A stretch of DNA of 64,000 bases from Kineothrix alysoides (GCF_000732725.1 NZ_JPNB01000001.1:372001-436000), one strand, 5' to 3'; counted from the first letter of the stretch, positions 6,156 through 15,733 are shown. The notes: generated from the sequence alone by a model not told the origin. A program made the numbers and translations.

Positions 6156-8843
6156 ATGTATGAGAATAAGTCGATTCGGGAGACCGGTCAAATACTGAAA
6201 AGTGATACGGAAAGAGGATTAGACGGCGCGGAAGCCGCAAGCAGGCTTTCGCAGTATGGGAAGAACAAGCTAAAGGAGAAAAAAGAAAAGACAAAAATAG
6301 CATTATTTTTGGAGCAGCTGAACGATCCGCTCATTTTTATTCTGTTCGTTGCAACAGCAGTTTCCATGCTCTTAGGGGAGATGGGAGATGCGGCAATTAT
6401 CATTACGGTTATAGTCGTAAATGCTTTTGTGGGTGTAGTTCAGGAGGGTAAGGCGAGAAAAGCGATCGAGGCCCTGAAGAAGCTGACGAGCCCTCATGCC
6501 ATCGTAAAGCGAAACGGGAAACAGAAGGAAATTGTAGCAGAAGACTTGGTGCCGGGGGATATTGTTTGTTTGGAAGCGGGCAGGCAGGTGCCGGCAGATC
6601 TTCGGTTGACGAAAACCATGAGCTTAAAAATTGAGGAGTCTGCCCTTACGGGAGAATCGGTGCCTGTGGATAAAGATGCCGGATATTTGGCGGGGGGTAA
6701 AACAAGCATAAACGAATGTAAGAATATGGCATTTATGTCAACCAATGTGACCTATGGACGGGGTGAAGGAATCGTGGTGGAGACCGGCATGGGCACGCAA
6801 ATAGGACATATTGCTGATATGATCAGCGAGACGAAGGAGGAGATGACTCCTCTTCAGAAGCGTCTGGCAGATTTGGGCAAGGTACTCAGCGCGGTAGCAG
6901 TGTTTATCTGTGCGTTTTTGTTCCTCGTAGCGGTTTTGCAGAAAAGAGATGTGGGAGATATGCTGCTTACGGCTATTTCCCTGGCAGTGGCGGCTGTTCC
7001 CGAGGGGCTCCCGGCCATTGTGACCATCGTCCTCGCTCTCAGCGTATCCAGAATGGTAAAGGTAAATACAATTATCAGGCGGCTTCCTTCGGTGGAGACA
7101 TTGGGAGCGGTAAATGTGGTTTGCTCCGATAAGACGGGAACCCTTACCCAGAATAAAATGGTAGTGAAGAAATGCTATGTGGATTCCAGGACATGGCCCT
7201 CCGACGCTTTGGACGAAAATAGATACCGAGAGCTGTTTCTGGGCTGTGCATTATGCAACGATGGGAATATTTCCGGAGGGGAAAGGATCGGTGATCCCAC
7301 GGAGCTGGCCCTTCTCGACCTGGCCAAGCGGTATGGAATCACCAGAGAGGCTGCCGAGTCTTCCTATCCCAGAATAGATGAAAAAGCGTTTGATTCCAAT
7401 AGAAAAATGATGACAACCCTGCATAGGGGCGTGGCAGGAAAGGTATCCTATACCAAGGGCAGCACCGAAGAAATATTAAAGCGCTGCAAGTATATGCAAT
7501 CCCACGGCAAGAAGGTACCTATGACCGACTCAGGGAAACGGGATATTATGCAGGCGGTGGGACAGATGGCGGCAGAGGCCCTGCGCGTGCTGGCGGTAGC
7601 CATGCGGGAGGGTGCGCCGGATGCGGAGGAGAGAGAGCTCACCTTTATTGGCTTGGTAGGGATGATGGACCCGGCAAGACCGGAAGCGGCAGAGGCAGTG
7701 CAAGCTTTCAAGGAGGCAGGAGTAGATACGGTGATGATCACAGGTGATCATATCGATACTGCGTTCGCCATAGCGCGGGAACTGGGCATCGCTTTCCGCC
7801 GGGAAGAGTGCTTGAGCGGCAGTGAGCTGGAGCTTCTTACGGAAGAGGCGTTCGGGGAAAAGGCGGAGCACATCAAGGTTTATGCGCGGGTATCGCCTGA
7901 GCATAAAGTGAAAATAGTAGATGCCCTGAAGAAAAAGGGAAAAATTGTGGCAATGACCGGAGACGGCGTAAACGATGCCCCTTCCCTTAAATGTGCAGAC
8001 ATAGGAATTGCTATGGGAATGAATGGCACGGATGTGGCGAAAAATGCCTCGGATATGGTGCTGACTGACGATAACTTCGCAACGATCAGGAAGGCCATTG
8101 AAGAGGGAAGAGGAATCTATGAAAACATTCGCAAGGCGATTCTCTTTCTGCTTTCCTCTAATTTCGGAGAAATCATTACGATGCTTGCAGCGATTCTCGT
8201 AGGGCTTCCTTCTCCGCTAAAGGCCAGTCACATTCTCTGGATTAATCTGATTACGGACTCCCTTCCTGCGCTGGCACTGGGAGTGGATGAGAACGATGGA
8301 AAAGAGCTTATGAGGCAAAGGCCCAGAAAGAGCGAGGAAAATCTTTTTGCCAGGGGGGGGCTTGCCTGTACGCTTTGTTATGGAGTGGTCATAGCGACAA
8401 TAAGCATTACGGCGTTTCTGCAGGTGCCATACGGAGAACTTCTAAGACAGGGACTCCCTGTCAGTCTTCCGAATATAGAATCGATGCTGAGGCTGCCTGA
8501 ACTCTTAAATAAAGCACAGACCCATGCCTTTACCGTGCTTGGGATGAGCCAGCTATTTCACGCCATAGGCATGCGGGATGTGAATAAGTCGGTATTTCGT
8601 ATGAATCACTTTTCCAATAGTTATATGATATTCGCCTGTGCGGTGGGAATTGGATTACAGGTTCTTGTAACGGAGATACCTTATTTCGTAGAACTGTTTG
8701 GAACGACAAGGCTGACACTGGCAGAATGGGGATGTTTGGCAGCATTGTCGTGTACGCCGCTTTTGGTACACGAGCTTCTGATTATAGGCGGAATTGCGGA
8801 TCGTAAGCCGGTACCCGCGGCAGAGCCGGCCTTACGGGTTTGA
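6156..8843 (+). CDS. Cation-translocating P-type ATPase (Ca2+-type, PMR1/SERCA-like)
   Basis: 895 residues. An N-terminal cation-ATPase domain is followed by an actuator loop (EESALTGES), then TM4 with AVPEGLPAIV (about residues 280-290), the Ca2+/Mn2+ P2A signature. The phosphorylation site is CSDKTGTLTQNK (Asp about 325). Further motifs are the hinge MTGDGVNDAPSLK (about 600-612) and TM6 ILWINLITDSLPALALG with the N-x-x-T-D ligand set. Known relatives export Ca2+ or Mn2+. ATG 6156 is chosen because GGAGG lies 7 nt upstream; ATG 6150 is only 1 nt from it. Monocistronic, with an attenuator-like leader. Confidence 0.92.
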   Translation: MYENKSIRETGQILKSDTERGLDGAEAASRLSQYGKNKLKEKKEKTKIALFLEQLNDPLIFILFVATAVSMLLGEMGDAAIIITVIVVNAFVGVVQEGKARKAIEALKKLTSPHAIVKRNGKQKEIVAEDLVPGDIVCLEAGRQVPADLRLTKTMSLKIEESALTGESVPVDKDAGYLAGGKTSINECKNMAFMSTNVTYGRGEGIVVETGMGTQIGHIADMISETKEEMTPLQKRLADLGKVLSAVAVFICAFLFLVAVLQKRDVGDMLLTAISLAVAAVPEGLPAIVTIVLALSVSRMVKVNTIIRRLPSVETLGAVNVVCSDKTGTLTQNKMVVKKCYVDSRTWPSDALDENRYRELFLGCALCNDGNISGGERIGDPTELALLDLAKRYGITREAAESSYPRIDEKAFDSNRKMMTTLHRGVAGKVSYTKGSTEEILKRCKYMQSHGKKVPMTDSGKRDIMQAVGQMAAEALRVLAVAMREGAPDAEERELTFIGLVGMMDPARPEAAEAVQAFKEAGVDTVMITGDHIDTAFAIARELGIAFRREECLSGSELELLTEEAFGEKAEHIKVYARVSPEHKVKIVDALKKKGKIVAMTGDGVNDAPSLKCADIGIAMGMNGTDVAKNASDMVLTDDNFATIRKAIEEGRGIYENIRKAILFLLSSNFGEIITMLAAILVGLPSPLKASHILWINLITDSLPALALGVDENDGKELMRQRPRKSEENLFARGGLACTLCYGVVIATISITAFLQVPYGELLRQGLPVSLPNIESMLRLPELLNKAQTHAFTVLGMSQLFHAIGMRDVNKSVFRMNHFSNSYMIFACAVGIGLQVLVTEIPYFVELFGTTRLTLAEWGCLAALSCTPLLVHELLIIGGIADRKPVPAAEPALRV

Positions 8844-8869
8844 TTTATAGCAGGCAGTTATGCTATAAT
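8840..8869 (+). promoter_or_regulatory. Promoter of the ABC exporter gene
   Basis: TTGATT (8840-8845), 18-base spacer, TATAAT (8864-8869). The -35 overlaps the stop codon of the P-type ATPase. The exporter start lies 27 bases downstream of the -10, so the exporter has its own promoter. Confidence 0.65.
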
Positions 8870-8895
8870 GTATTTCGGACATCAGGAGAAAGAAT

Positions 8896-10656
8896 ATGAA
8901 TAACAGACAATATAAGACAAACGAATTGCTAAAGAGATTTATTCCTTATTTCAAACCCTACAGACAAACGCTTTTTATGGACTTATTCTGCGCGGCACTG
9001 ACTACGGTGTGCGAGTTGGTGCTGCCGCTCATCATGAGGTATATTACTAACGAAGGATTGTATAATCTGGCCGCTCTGTCGGTGTGGACGATCGGCAGAC
9101 TGGGACTTTTATATCTGGCTCTTCGCATCGTGGATTGCATCGCTGCCTACTATATGGCGAACATGGGCCATGTGATGGGTGCCAAAATAGAGACGGATAT
9201 GCGCAAGGATGCCTACATTCATTTACAGAAGCTGTCGGATACCTACTATAATAATACGAAGGTCGGACAGATTATGGGCAGGATTACCAACGACCTGTTC
9301 GACGTGACAGAATTTGCCCATCACTGTCCGGAAGAGTTCTTCATTGCGGCGATTAAGACGATTACCTCTTTCATCATACTGGCGGGAATCAACGTGCCGC
9401 TGACGCTTATTATTTTCGTTTTCGTACCGATCATGATTGCAGTGTGTATGCCATTGAATTTCAGGATGAGGGGAGCCTTCAGCAAGCAAAGGAACCAAAT
9501 CGGTGAGCTGAACGCGAGAATTGAAGACAGCTTGCTCGGTCAGCGGGTGGTGAAGGCTTTTACCGGTGAGGATGCGGAAAACGACAAGTTCGCCAAGGAC
9601 AATGAGGACTTCCTCGATATCAAAAAGAATATGTACCGTTATATGGCGACCTTTCAGACGTCCACGAGGATGTTCGATGGAATCATGTACCTTGCGGTGG
9701 TGGTGGCCGGAGGTATCTTTCTGGTGAAAGGACTGATTGTGGCAGGCGATTTGGTGGCGTACATGCTGTACGTGACGACGATGATAGCGACCATAAGGCG
9801 TATTATTGAATTTGCGGAGCAGTTTCAGCGGGGTATGACCGGCATCGAACGGTTTCTGCAGATTATGGACGCGGATATCGAGATTTTTGACGAACCGGAT
9901 GCGAAGGAAATGGTATTTACAGAGGGGAATGTGGTTTTTGAAAATGTGAGCTTCGAATATCCCGACGACCACAACATCATCTTCGAGAATTTGAACCTGC
10001 AAATAATAAAAGGAGAGAAGGTAGCGATCGTAGGGCCTTCAGGAGGGGGAAAGACTACACTTTGTAACTTGATTCCCCGTTTTTACGATGTGACAGGGGG
10101 CAGAATTACGATAGATGGAGAGGATGTCAAGAACTTTACGTTAAAGAGCCTGAGGAAAAATATAGGAATCGTGCAGCAGGATGTATATCTTTTTTCGGGA
10201 ACAATATTTGAAAATATTGTATATGGAAAGCAGGGGGCCGGAAAAAAGGAAGTGATGGAGGCGGCGAAGAAGGCCGGTGCTCATGAATTCATCATGGAAC
10301 TTAAGGACGGTTATGATACTTATGTGGGCGAACGGGGCGTGAAGCTCTCGGGAGGGCAGAAACAAAGAATCAGCATCGCCAGAGTATTTCTGAAAAATCC
10401 TCCGATCATCATTCTGGATGAGGCTACTTCGGCGTTAGATAATGAAAGTGAATTCGCTGTTGCACAGTCACTCTCCCGGCTTTCGGAAGGAAGAACCACT
10501 CTTACCATAGCTCATAGGCTTTCTAGTATACGTAATTCCGATAGGATACTTGTGCTGACAGAAGCGGGCATCGTGGAAGAGGGAAACCACGATACGTTGT
10601 TGGAAAATAAAGGAATTTATTATCAGTTCTATACGATGGCCAACGAATTGAAATAG
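8896..10656 (+). CDS. ABC-type exporter, fused permease-ATPase half-transporter
   Basis: 586 residues. A six-helix exporter transmembrane domain occupies about 1-320. The nucleotide-binding domain has Walker A GPSGGGKTT (about 379-387), Q-loop (IVQQDVYLFSGT), signature LSGGQKQR, Walker B IIILDEATSALD and the switch AHRLSS. This is the MsbA/BmrA/LmrA fold. With a single half-transporter gene it should work as a homodimer. Likely substrates are lipids, drugs or peptides; none can be told. RBS AGGAGAAAGAAT precedes the ATG. Neighbours do not suggest a substrate. Confidence 0.93.
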   Translation: MNNRQYKTNELLKRFIPYFKPYRQTLFMDLFCAALTTVCELVLPLIMRYITNEGLYNLAALSVWTIGRLGLLYLALRIVDCIAAYYMANMGHVMGAKIETDMRKDAYIHLQKLSDTYYNNTKVGQIMGRITNDLFDVTEFAHHCPEEFFIAAIKTITSFIILAGINVPLTLIIFVFVPIMIAVCMPLNFRMRGAFSKQRNQIGELNARIEDSLLGQRVVKAFTGEDAENDKFAKDNEDFLDIKKNMYRYMATFQTSTRMFDGIMYLAVVVAGGIFLVKGLIVAGDLVAYMLYVTTMIATIRRIIEFAEQFQRGMTGIERFLQIMDADIEIFDEPDAKEMVFTEGNVVFENVSFEYPDDHNIIFENLNLQIIKGEKVAIVGPSGGGKTTLCNLIPRFYDVTGGRITIDGEDVKNFTLKSLRKNIGIVQQDVYLFSGTIFENIVYGKQGAGKKEVMEAAKKAGAHEFIMELKDGYDTYVGERGVKLSGGQKQRISIARVFLKNPPIIILDEATSALDNESEFAVAQSLSRLSEGRTTLTIAHRLSSIRNSDRILVLTEAGIVEEGNHDTLLENKGIYYQFYTMANELK

Positions 10657-10717
10657 TAAAACCTTACGTTTTAATGATAATTGAAAGTGTAAAGCATCGC
10701 GTGAAGCTCTTTAATTC

Positions 10718-10746
10718 TTGATATGGAGCGTCGATTTTTGTATAAT
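10718..10746 (+). promoter_or_regulatory. Promoter upstream of the short SDR-like gene
   Basis: TTGATA (10718-10723), 17-base spacer, TATAAT (10741-10746), about 70 bases upstream of the 10817 ATG. Confidence 0.6.
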
Positions 10747-10816
10747 AAAAACAGTTCAAGGCGCGCTGAACTAATACACTAAGAATAAAAATCCAATAAA
10801 CAAGGAGACAAAAACC

Positions 10817-11170
10817 ATGCTTCCTAGAAGAACATGTGTGATTGTGGGCGGTGCAAAGGGTGAAGGGAGCCTTCTTGCAGAAAAATATGCAGGCCAAGGG
10901 TATCTCATCGCTTTTATGGACATCGACAAAGAAGCAGGCCGTTCACTAAAAGAAAAAATTGAACATGGGTATGGAGGAAAGGTGTTTTTCTTCCATGGAG
11001 ATGCAAACAGCGAGGAAGATTTAGAATTGTTTGCGGGTGCCGTCATCGGACAATACAAAAAGATAGACTGTCTGTACTATCGAAGAGATATTGCCGAGGG
11101 AGCGGACCAAATTGAAGAGTTGGTAGGCCACAATTTAAAAAAGGGAGGAACCATAGAGGCTTATCGCTGA
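10817..11170 (+). CDS. Truncated short-chain dehydrogenase-like protein
   Basis: 117 residues with the first half of a Rossmann fold. It has a glycine-rich loop CVIVGGAKGEGSLLAEKYA (TGxxxGxG-like), an acidic beta2 end MDID, and HGDANSEEDLELF, matching the D-V/A-x-x position of SDRs. The usual NNAG, catalytic S-Y-x-x-x-K and C-terminal half are missing; normal SDRs are about 250 residues. It keeps a good promoter and RBS (AAGGAGACAAAAACC), so it may be an expressed NAD(P)-binding remnant rather than silent debris. A dehydrogenase activity is not supported. Confidence 0.65.
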   Translation: MLPRRTCVIVGGAKGEGSLLAEKYAGQGYLIAFMDIDKEAGRSLKEKIEHGYGGKVFFFHGDANSEEDLELFAGAVIGQYKKIDCLYYRRDIAEGADQIEELVGHNLKKGGTIEAYR

Positions 11171-11241
11171 GCAGTTATTAAGTCATAGATAAAAGGTATT
11201 AGGGGAATTGTGTCTGTAAGGCGGACAGAAAGGCGTTTTAT

Positions 11242-12843
11242 ATGAAGCTAACATTTATCGGGGCCGCTCATGAGGTGACGGGAAGCTGTCATCTTGTGGA
11301 GGTAAACGGAAAGTATATCTTGATCGATTGCGGAATGGAGCAGGGGATTCAGGTATACGAGAATGCGAAATTACCGATGGAGGAAGCACTGATCGATTAC
11401 GTACTGCTGACACATGCCCATGTGGATCACTCGGGAATGCTCCCCGGGCTGTACGCAAAAGGCTTTAGAGGACAAGTACTGGCGACTGTGGCCACTACGG
11501 ATTTATGCAATATTATGCTGCGCGACTGTGCACACATTCAGATGCACGAGGCGGAGTGGAAGAATCGCAAAGCGAAGAGGCATTCGGGAACGGAGCCTCA
11601 TGAACCGATATATACGATGGCAGACGCTGATGGAATTATCAAACGGCTCGTACCATGTAACTATGACCAGATAATAGAATTGTGTGAAGGGGTCCGCATT
11701 CGTTTTACGGATGTGGGTCACCTTTTAGGCTCGGCAAGCATCGAAATATGGATGACCGAAAACGGAAGCACAAAAAAAATCGTATTTTCCGGTGATTTGG
11801 GAAATAAGAATCAGCCGCTGATCAAAGATCCGAAACGGACTGAGGAAGCGGATTACGTAGTAGTAGAATCCACCTACGGAGATAGGATACATTCCGAGAC
11901 GAGGCCGGATTATGTGGCTGAGCTTGCACAGATTCTTCAAAGGACCTTCGATGCAGGCGGAAATGTAGTTATACCCTCCTTCGCGGTGGGAAGAACGCAG
12001 GAGATGCTCTATTTCCTGCGGCAGATAAAGGCGGAAAGGCGTTTAAAAGGATATCCGAACTTCCCGGTTTATGTGGATAGTCCGCTGGCAGTGGAAGCTA
12101 CGGAAATTTTCCAGAAGAATGTGAGCAGTTGCTTCGATGAAGAAGCGATGGAGTTGTTCAATCAGGGAATCAACCCGATACGCTTTCCGGGCCTGCATCT
12201 GTCAATAACAAGTGACGAATCTAAGGCGATTAATTTCGACAGCACGCCGAAGGTCATTATATCGGCATCCGGCATGTGTGAGGCCGGAAGAATAAGGCAT
12301 CATTTGAAGCACAATCTATGGCGGCCGGAGTGTACCATATTGTTCGTAGGATATCAGGCGAACGGAACGCTCGGAAGGACGTTGGTGGAAGGGGCTAATG
12401 AGGTGAGGCTTTTCGGAGAGACGATTGAGGTTCGCGCGAATATCAGCTTGCTAAAGGGTATCAGCGGACATGCGGATAAGGACGGGCTGATCGAATGGCT
12501 GCAAGGCTTTAAGAAAAAGCCGGAAAAGGTATTTGTTGTGCACGGAGAAAGCAGCGTTTGCGATGCTTTTGCCGAAGGTCTGGAAAGAGAATACGGAATT
12601 TCTTCCTATGCCCCTTACAGCGGCACATGTTTTGACCTCCTTACAGGTGAACTGATTTATGAAGCTTCACCGATACTTTTAGGTAAGAAGAAGGCGCACA
12701 TCGTTTCTGACGTATTTACACGTCTTACGGCGGCAGGTACACGCCTGCTTGCCGTAATTAAAAAGAATGAGGGCGGCGCGAATAAGGATCTGGCACGCTT
12801 TGCGGACCAGATTAATTCGCTGTGCGATAAATGGGATAAATAG
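11242..12843 (+). CDS. MBL-fold/beta-CASP ribonuclease-like protein
   Basis: 533 residues. The N-terminal metallo-beta-lactamase domain carries THAHVDHSG (H58, H60, D62, H63), GHLLGSASIEI and FSGDLGN. A beta-CASP insertion follows, with PSFAVGRTQEMLYFLR and VIISASGMCEAGRIRHHL. The closing RNA-specificity motif is ISGHADKDGLIEWLQ, then FVVHGE. This is the CPSF73/TTHA0252/YsgA-like family, known RNA endo- or exonucleases. It is distinct from RNase J, which lacks this ending. About 60 extra residues at the C-terminus have no recognised domain. Upstream of, and possibly cotranscribed with, thyA. Confidence 0.9.
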   Translation: MKLTFIGAAHEVTGSCHLVEVNGKYILIDCGMEQGIQVYENAKLPMEEALIDYVLLTHAHVDHSGMLPGLYAKGFRGQVLATVATTDLCNIMLRDCAHIQMHEAEWKNRKAKRHSGTEPHEPIYTMADADGIIKRLVPCNYDQIIELCEGVRIRFTDVGHLLGSASIEIWMTENGSTKKIVFSGDLGNKNQPLIKDPKRTEEADYVVVESTYGDRIHSETRPDYVAELAQILQRTFDAGGNVVIPSFAVGRTQEMLYFLRQIKAERRLKGYPNFPVYVDSPLAVEATEIFQKNVSSCFDEEAMELFNQGINPIRFPGLHLSITSDESKAINFDSTPKVIISASGMCEAGRIRHHLKHNLWRPECTILFVGYQANGTLGRTLVEGANEVRLFGETIEVRANISLLKGISGHADKDGLIEWLQGFKKKPEKVFVVHGESSVCDAFAEGLEREYGISSYAPYSGTCFDLLTGELIYEASPILLGKKKAHIVSDVFTRLTAAGTRLLAVIKKNEGGANKDLARFADQINSLCDKWDK

Positions 12844-12904
12844 TGTATGGCGGTATGAAGGTATGGACCGCTATAAAGAAAAGACAAGGAGATAATTCGC
12901 GGAT

Positions 12905-13753
12905 ATGAGCCTGGCAGATAAAATATTTATTGATATGTGTAAGGATATATTGCAAAACGGAACGAGTACGGAAGGAGAAAAGGTCCGTCCCCGTTGGGAG
13001 GACGGAGCTCCGGCGTATACTGTGAAGAAATTCGGCGTGGTGAACCGCTATGATTTATCGAAGGAGTTTCCGATTCTGACCCTTCGCAGGACCGCATTAA
13101 AAAGCGCCACGGACGAATTGCTCTGGATTTGGCAGAAGAAGTCGAACAATGTAAAGGATCTGCACAGTCATATATGGGACGAGTGGGCAGATAAGGACGG
13201 ATCGATAGGAAAGGCCTATGGATATCAGATGGGCGTGAAGCATCAATATAAGGAAGGGATGATGGATCAGATAGACAGAGTGATCTTTGATTTGAAGAAT
13301 AATCCCTTCAGCCGCAGGATTATGACCAATATCTATGTGCATCAGGATTTGCATGAGATGAATCTGTATCCTTGTGCTTATAGTATGACCTTTAATGTGA
13401 CGCAGAAAAAGGGAGCGGACAAGCTGACCTTGAATGCGATTCTCAATCAGCGCTCTCAGGATGTGCTGGCAGCGAATAACTGGAACGTAGTGCAGTATTC
13501 GGTGTTAGTTCATATGCTGGCACAGGCGTGTGATATGGAGGCAGGAGAACTTATTCATGTGATCGCGGACGCTCATATTTACGATAGGCATATACCGATT
13601 ATCGAGGAGCTGATAAGCAGGCAGCCTTATGATGCGCCTGTTTTTACGCTTAACCCTGATGTTAAGGACTTTTATGAATTTACAAGAAACGACGTGAAAT
13701 TAGAAAATTATGTGACGGGACCGCAGATAGAAAATATACCGATAGCGATCTAG
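12905..13753 (+). CDS. thyA: Thymidylate synthase, ThyA of the Bacillus/phage phi3T type
   Basis: 282 residues. Makes dTMP from dUMP with methylene-tetrahydrofolate. Recognisable blocks are FPILTLRRTALKSATDELLWIWQ, HIWDEW, IGKAYGYQMG, the active-site Cys157 in LYPCAYSMTF, NQRSQDVLAANNWNVVQYSVL and DAHIYDRHI. The Cys context (PCAYS, not PPCH) and ELLWIWQ-KSN match the phi3T/B. subtilis ThyA branch rather than the E. coli type. RBS AAGGAGATAATTCGCGGAT. The product dihydrofolate is recycled by the folA gene 166 bases downstream, a functional pair. Confidence 0.95.
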   Translation: MSLADKIFIDMCKDILQNGTSTEGEKVRPRWEDGAPAYTVKKFGVVNRYDLSKEFPILTLRRTALKSATDELLWIWQKKSNNVKDLHSHIWDEWADKDGSIGKAYGYQMGVKHQYKEGMMDQIDRVIFDLKNNPFSRRIMTNIYVHQDLHEMNLYPCAYSMTFNVTQKKGADKLTLNAILNQRSQDVLAANNWNVVQYSVLVHMLAQACDMEAGELIHVIADAHIYDRHIPIIEELISRQPYDAPVFTLNPDVKDFYEFTRNDVKLENYVTGPQIENIPIAI

Positions 13754-13861
13754 TATATCATCCACAAATTAACTGGACCGATTACTTGCCTAAACTTCCG
13801 GCTGCAATATGTGAAAGTTTATCCAGCGTACTCAGTCCGGTTATTTGATGGATGATATACT
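13752..13861. repeat. 110-bp nested inverted repeat between thyA and folA
   Basis: The outer arms 13752-13778 and 13835-13861 begin and end with a perfect 12-bp inverted match (AGTATATCATCC/GGATGATATACT), continuing imperfectly for about 27 bases. An inner pair TAAACTT/AAGTTTA lies at 13791-13797 and 13815-13821. The left arm includes the thyA stop codon. There is no T-run, so it is not a simple terminator. It may be a small palindromic repeat element or an mRNA-stabilising structure. Confidence 0.7.
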
Positions 13862-13919
13862 GTACACTATAAATTGAATGATAAATGATGAAGAAGCAGA
13901 TGGATACGGAGGATGAGCT

Positions 13920-14417
13920 GTGAATTTGATAGTTGCGGTAGACAGTAATTGGGCGATAGGCAATCAAAAGGAATTATTAATCAGGATTCCCAACGACCAC
14001 AAGCACTTTCGCGAAGAAACGACGGGCAAGGTGGTGGTGTTAGGAAGGAAGACTCTGGATACCTTCCCGCAGGGAATGCCTTTAAAGAACCGGGTAAATA
14101 TTATTTTATCTTCCAATCCTGACTACACGGTGAAGGATGCCGCAGTAGTACATAGCTTGGAGGAGCTTTTAGAGGAACTTAAGAAATACAGGAGCGAGGA
14201 TATCTATATCATCGGGGGGGAAAGCATTTACCGCCAGATGCTTCCTTATTGTGATGTGGCGCATGTGACCAAAATAGAGCACAGCTATACGGCAGATGCT
14301 TATTTTCCCAATCTGGACGAGCTGCCGGAGTGGAAGATTACGGCGGATAGCGATGAGCAGACGTATTTCGACATTGCATATCAATTTATTAAATACGAAA
14401 AGGCTTCCGGAAAATAG
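13920..14417 (+). CDS. folA: Dihydrofolate reductase
   Basis: 165 residues, the usual DHFR size. N-terminal MNLIVAVDSNWAIGNQKELL, IPNDHKHFREETTGKVVVLGRKTLDTFP, the nucleotide-binding IYIIGGESIYRQMLPYCD, and the closing HSYTADAYFP are all canonical. The catalytic acid is the Asp in the IPNDHKHF helix. The start is GTG, with ACGGAGG 7 bases upstream. It reduces dihydrofolate formed by ThyA; the genes are adjacent and on the same strand, divided by the 110-bp inverted repeat. Confidence 0.95.
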   Translation: MNLIVAVDSNWAIGNQKELLIRIPNDHKHFREETTGKVVVLGRKTLDTFPQGMPLKNRVNIILSSNPDYTVKDAAVVHSLEELLEELKKYRSEDIYIIGGESIYRQMLPYCDVAHVTKIEHSYTADAYFPNLDELPEWKITADSDEQTYFDIAYQFIKYEKASGK

Positions 14418-14418
14418 T

Positions 14419-14472
14419 AAGCGAATTTAAATGCAGGAATCATGCGTTACTGAGGACGGAGTGAACAGTAAC
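14419..14472 (+). repeat. Partial copy of the MITE-like element (right end only)
   Basis: GCGAATTTAAATGCAGGAATCATGCG and the terminal GTGAACAGTAAC (14461-14472) match the right third of the full element at 48591-48739, except that a small internal hairpin is missing. It abuts the folA stop codon. Confidence 0.75.
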
Positions 14473-14576
14473 GAAAACAAATGCCGGCATGAATTATTGA
14501 CTTTTACTTAAAAAAGTATAATAATGTATAGAAAATGAAAAAGAAACCGGCATTATAAGCTGAAGAGGAGAAGAAC

Positions 14577-15602
14577 ATGGAAAAGAAAAATCTGGACTGG
14601 GCAAACATTGGTTTTGGTTATATTGAGACAGATAAAAGATATGTCTCCAATTATAAGGACGGAGCATGGGATGCAGGCGTCCTGACAGAAGATTCCATGG
14701 TCACCATCAGCGAATGTGCAGGTGTGCTGCAGTATGCGCAGACGATATTTGAAGGAATGAAGGCATATACTACGGAGGACGGGCGTATTGTTACTTTCCG
14801 TCCCGATTTGAACGCTGCGCGCATGGAGGATTCGGCAAAGCGGCTGGAGATGCCTGTTTTCCCGCAGGAGCGTTTCGTTGACGCGGTAGTGCAGACTGTT
14901 GCAGCTAATAAAGCATACGTTCCTCCTTTTGGTTCAGGAGCGACATTATATTTGAGACCTTATATGTTTGGAAGCAACGCCGTAATCGGGGTAAAGCCGG
15001 CATGCGAGTATCAGTTCAGAGTGTTCGCCACTCCGGTAGGGCCGTATTTTAAAGGCGGTGTAAAGCCTTTGACTATCTGTGTCAGCGATTTTGACCGTGC
15101 GGCGCCGAATGGGACGGGACATATCAAGGCAGGGCTTAACTATGCGATGAGCCTTCATGCGATTGTATCCGCTCATAAGAACGGATTCGATGAAAATATG
15201 TATCTGGATGCGGCTACGAAGACGAAGGTGGAAGAGACCGGCGGCGCTAACTTCTTGTTCATTACGAAGGATAACAAGGTAGTAACGCCCAAATCTGACA
15301 GCATTCTTCCGTCTATTACAAGGCGTTCCCTCATGTATGTGGCAAAGGAATATCTGGGACTGGAAGTGGAAGAACGCGAGGTTTCTCTGGAGGAAGTGAA
15401 GGATTTTGCGGAGTGCGGGCTTTGCGGCACGGCAGCGGTTATTTCTCCGGTAGGAAAAATCGTGGATCATGGCAAGGAAATCTGCCTGTCCAGCGGCATG
15501 GGCGATATGGGACCAGTTACGAAGAAACTGTTTGATACCTTAACGGGAATCCAGATGGGTAAGATTGAAGCGCCTAAGGGATGGCTTGTGGAGATTGAAT
15601 AA
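14577..15602 (+). CDS. ilvE: Branched-chain amino acid aminotransferase
   Basis: 341 residues, fold-type IV PLP enzyme transferring amino groups between Glu and Leu/Ile/Val keto acids. Motifs seen: FEGMKAY, RPDLNAARM, LYLRPYMFGS, the PLP-lysine region GTGHIKAGLNYA, then EETGGANFLF and CGTAAVISPVG. Length and the FRP--N--RM pattern match class II BCATs. RBS GAAGAGGAGAAGAAC. A TTGACT/TATAAT-like promoter lies at about 14498-14523. Ends in a strong terminator; monocistronic. Confidence 0.95.
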   Translation: MEKKNLDWANIGFGYIETDKRYVSNYKDGAWDAGVLTEDSMVTISECAGVLQYAQTIFEGMKAYTTEDGRIVTFRPDLNAARMEDSAKRLEMPVFPQERFVDAVVQTVAANKAYVPPFGSGATLYLRPYMFGSNAVIGVKPACEYQFRVFATPVGPYFKGGVKPLTICVSDFDRAAPNGTGHIKAGLNYAMSLHAIVSAHKNGFDENMYLDAATKTKVEETGGANFLFITKDNKVVTPKSDSILPSITRRSLMYVAKEYLGLEVEEREVSLEEVKDFAECGLCGTAAVISPVGKIVDHGKEICLSSGMGDMGPVTKKLFDTLTGIQMGKIEAPKGWLVEIE

Positions 15603-15687
15603 AGATTTTATACGGTGGTAACAACAGCAATAAAGTAACAGATATGGAAGTTGAGATTTGTGCTAAAGAATAAAATAGGTGTCTATG

Positions 15688-15733
15688 GGGGCTGTAGGAT
15701 TAATGTGCAAACGTTAATATACGGCCCTTTTTT
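15688..15733 (+). terminator. Intrinsic terminator of ilvE
   Basis: The stem pairs GGGGCTGTAGGATTAA with GTTAATATACGGCCC, with mismatches, then TTTTTT at 15728-15733. Confidence 0.8.

Noticed and set aside
9223-10002. 259-codon open frame antisense to the ABC exporter
   Set aside because: His/Arg-rich shadow of a strongly conserved exporter gene; no RBS or domain.
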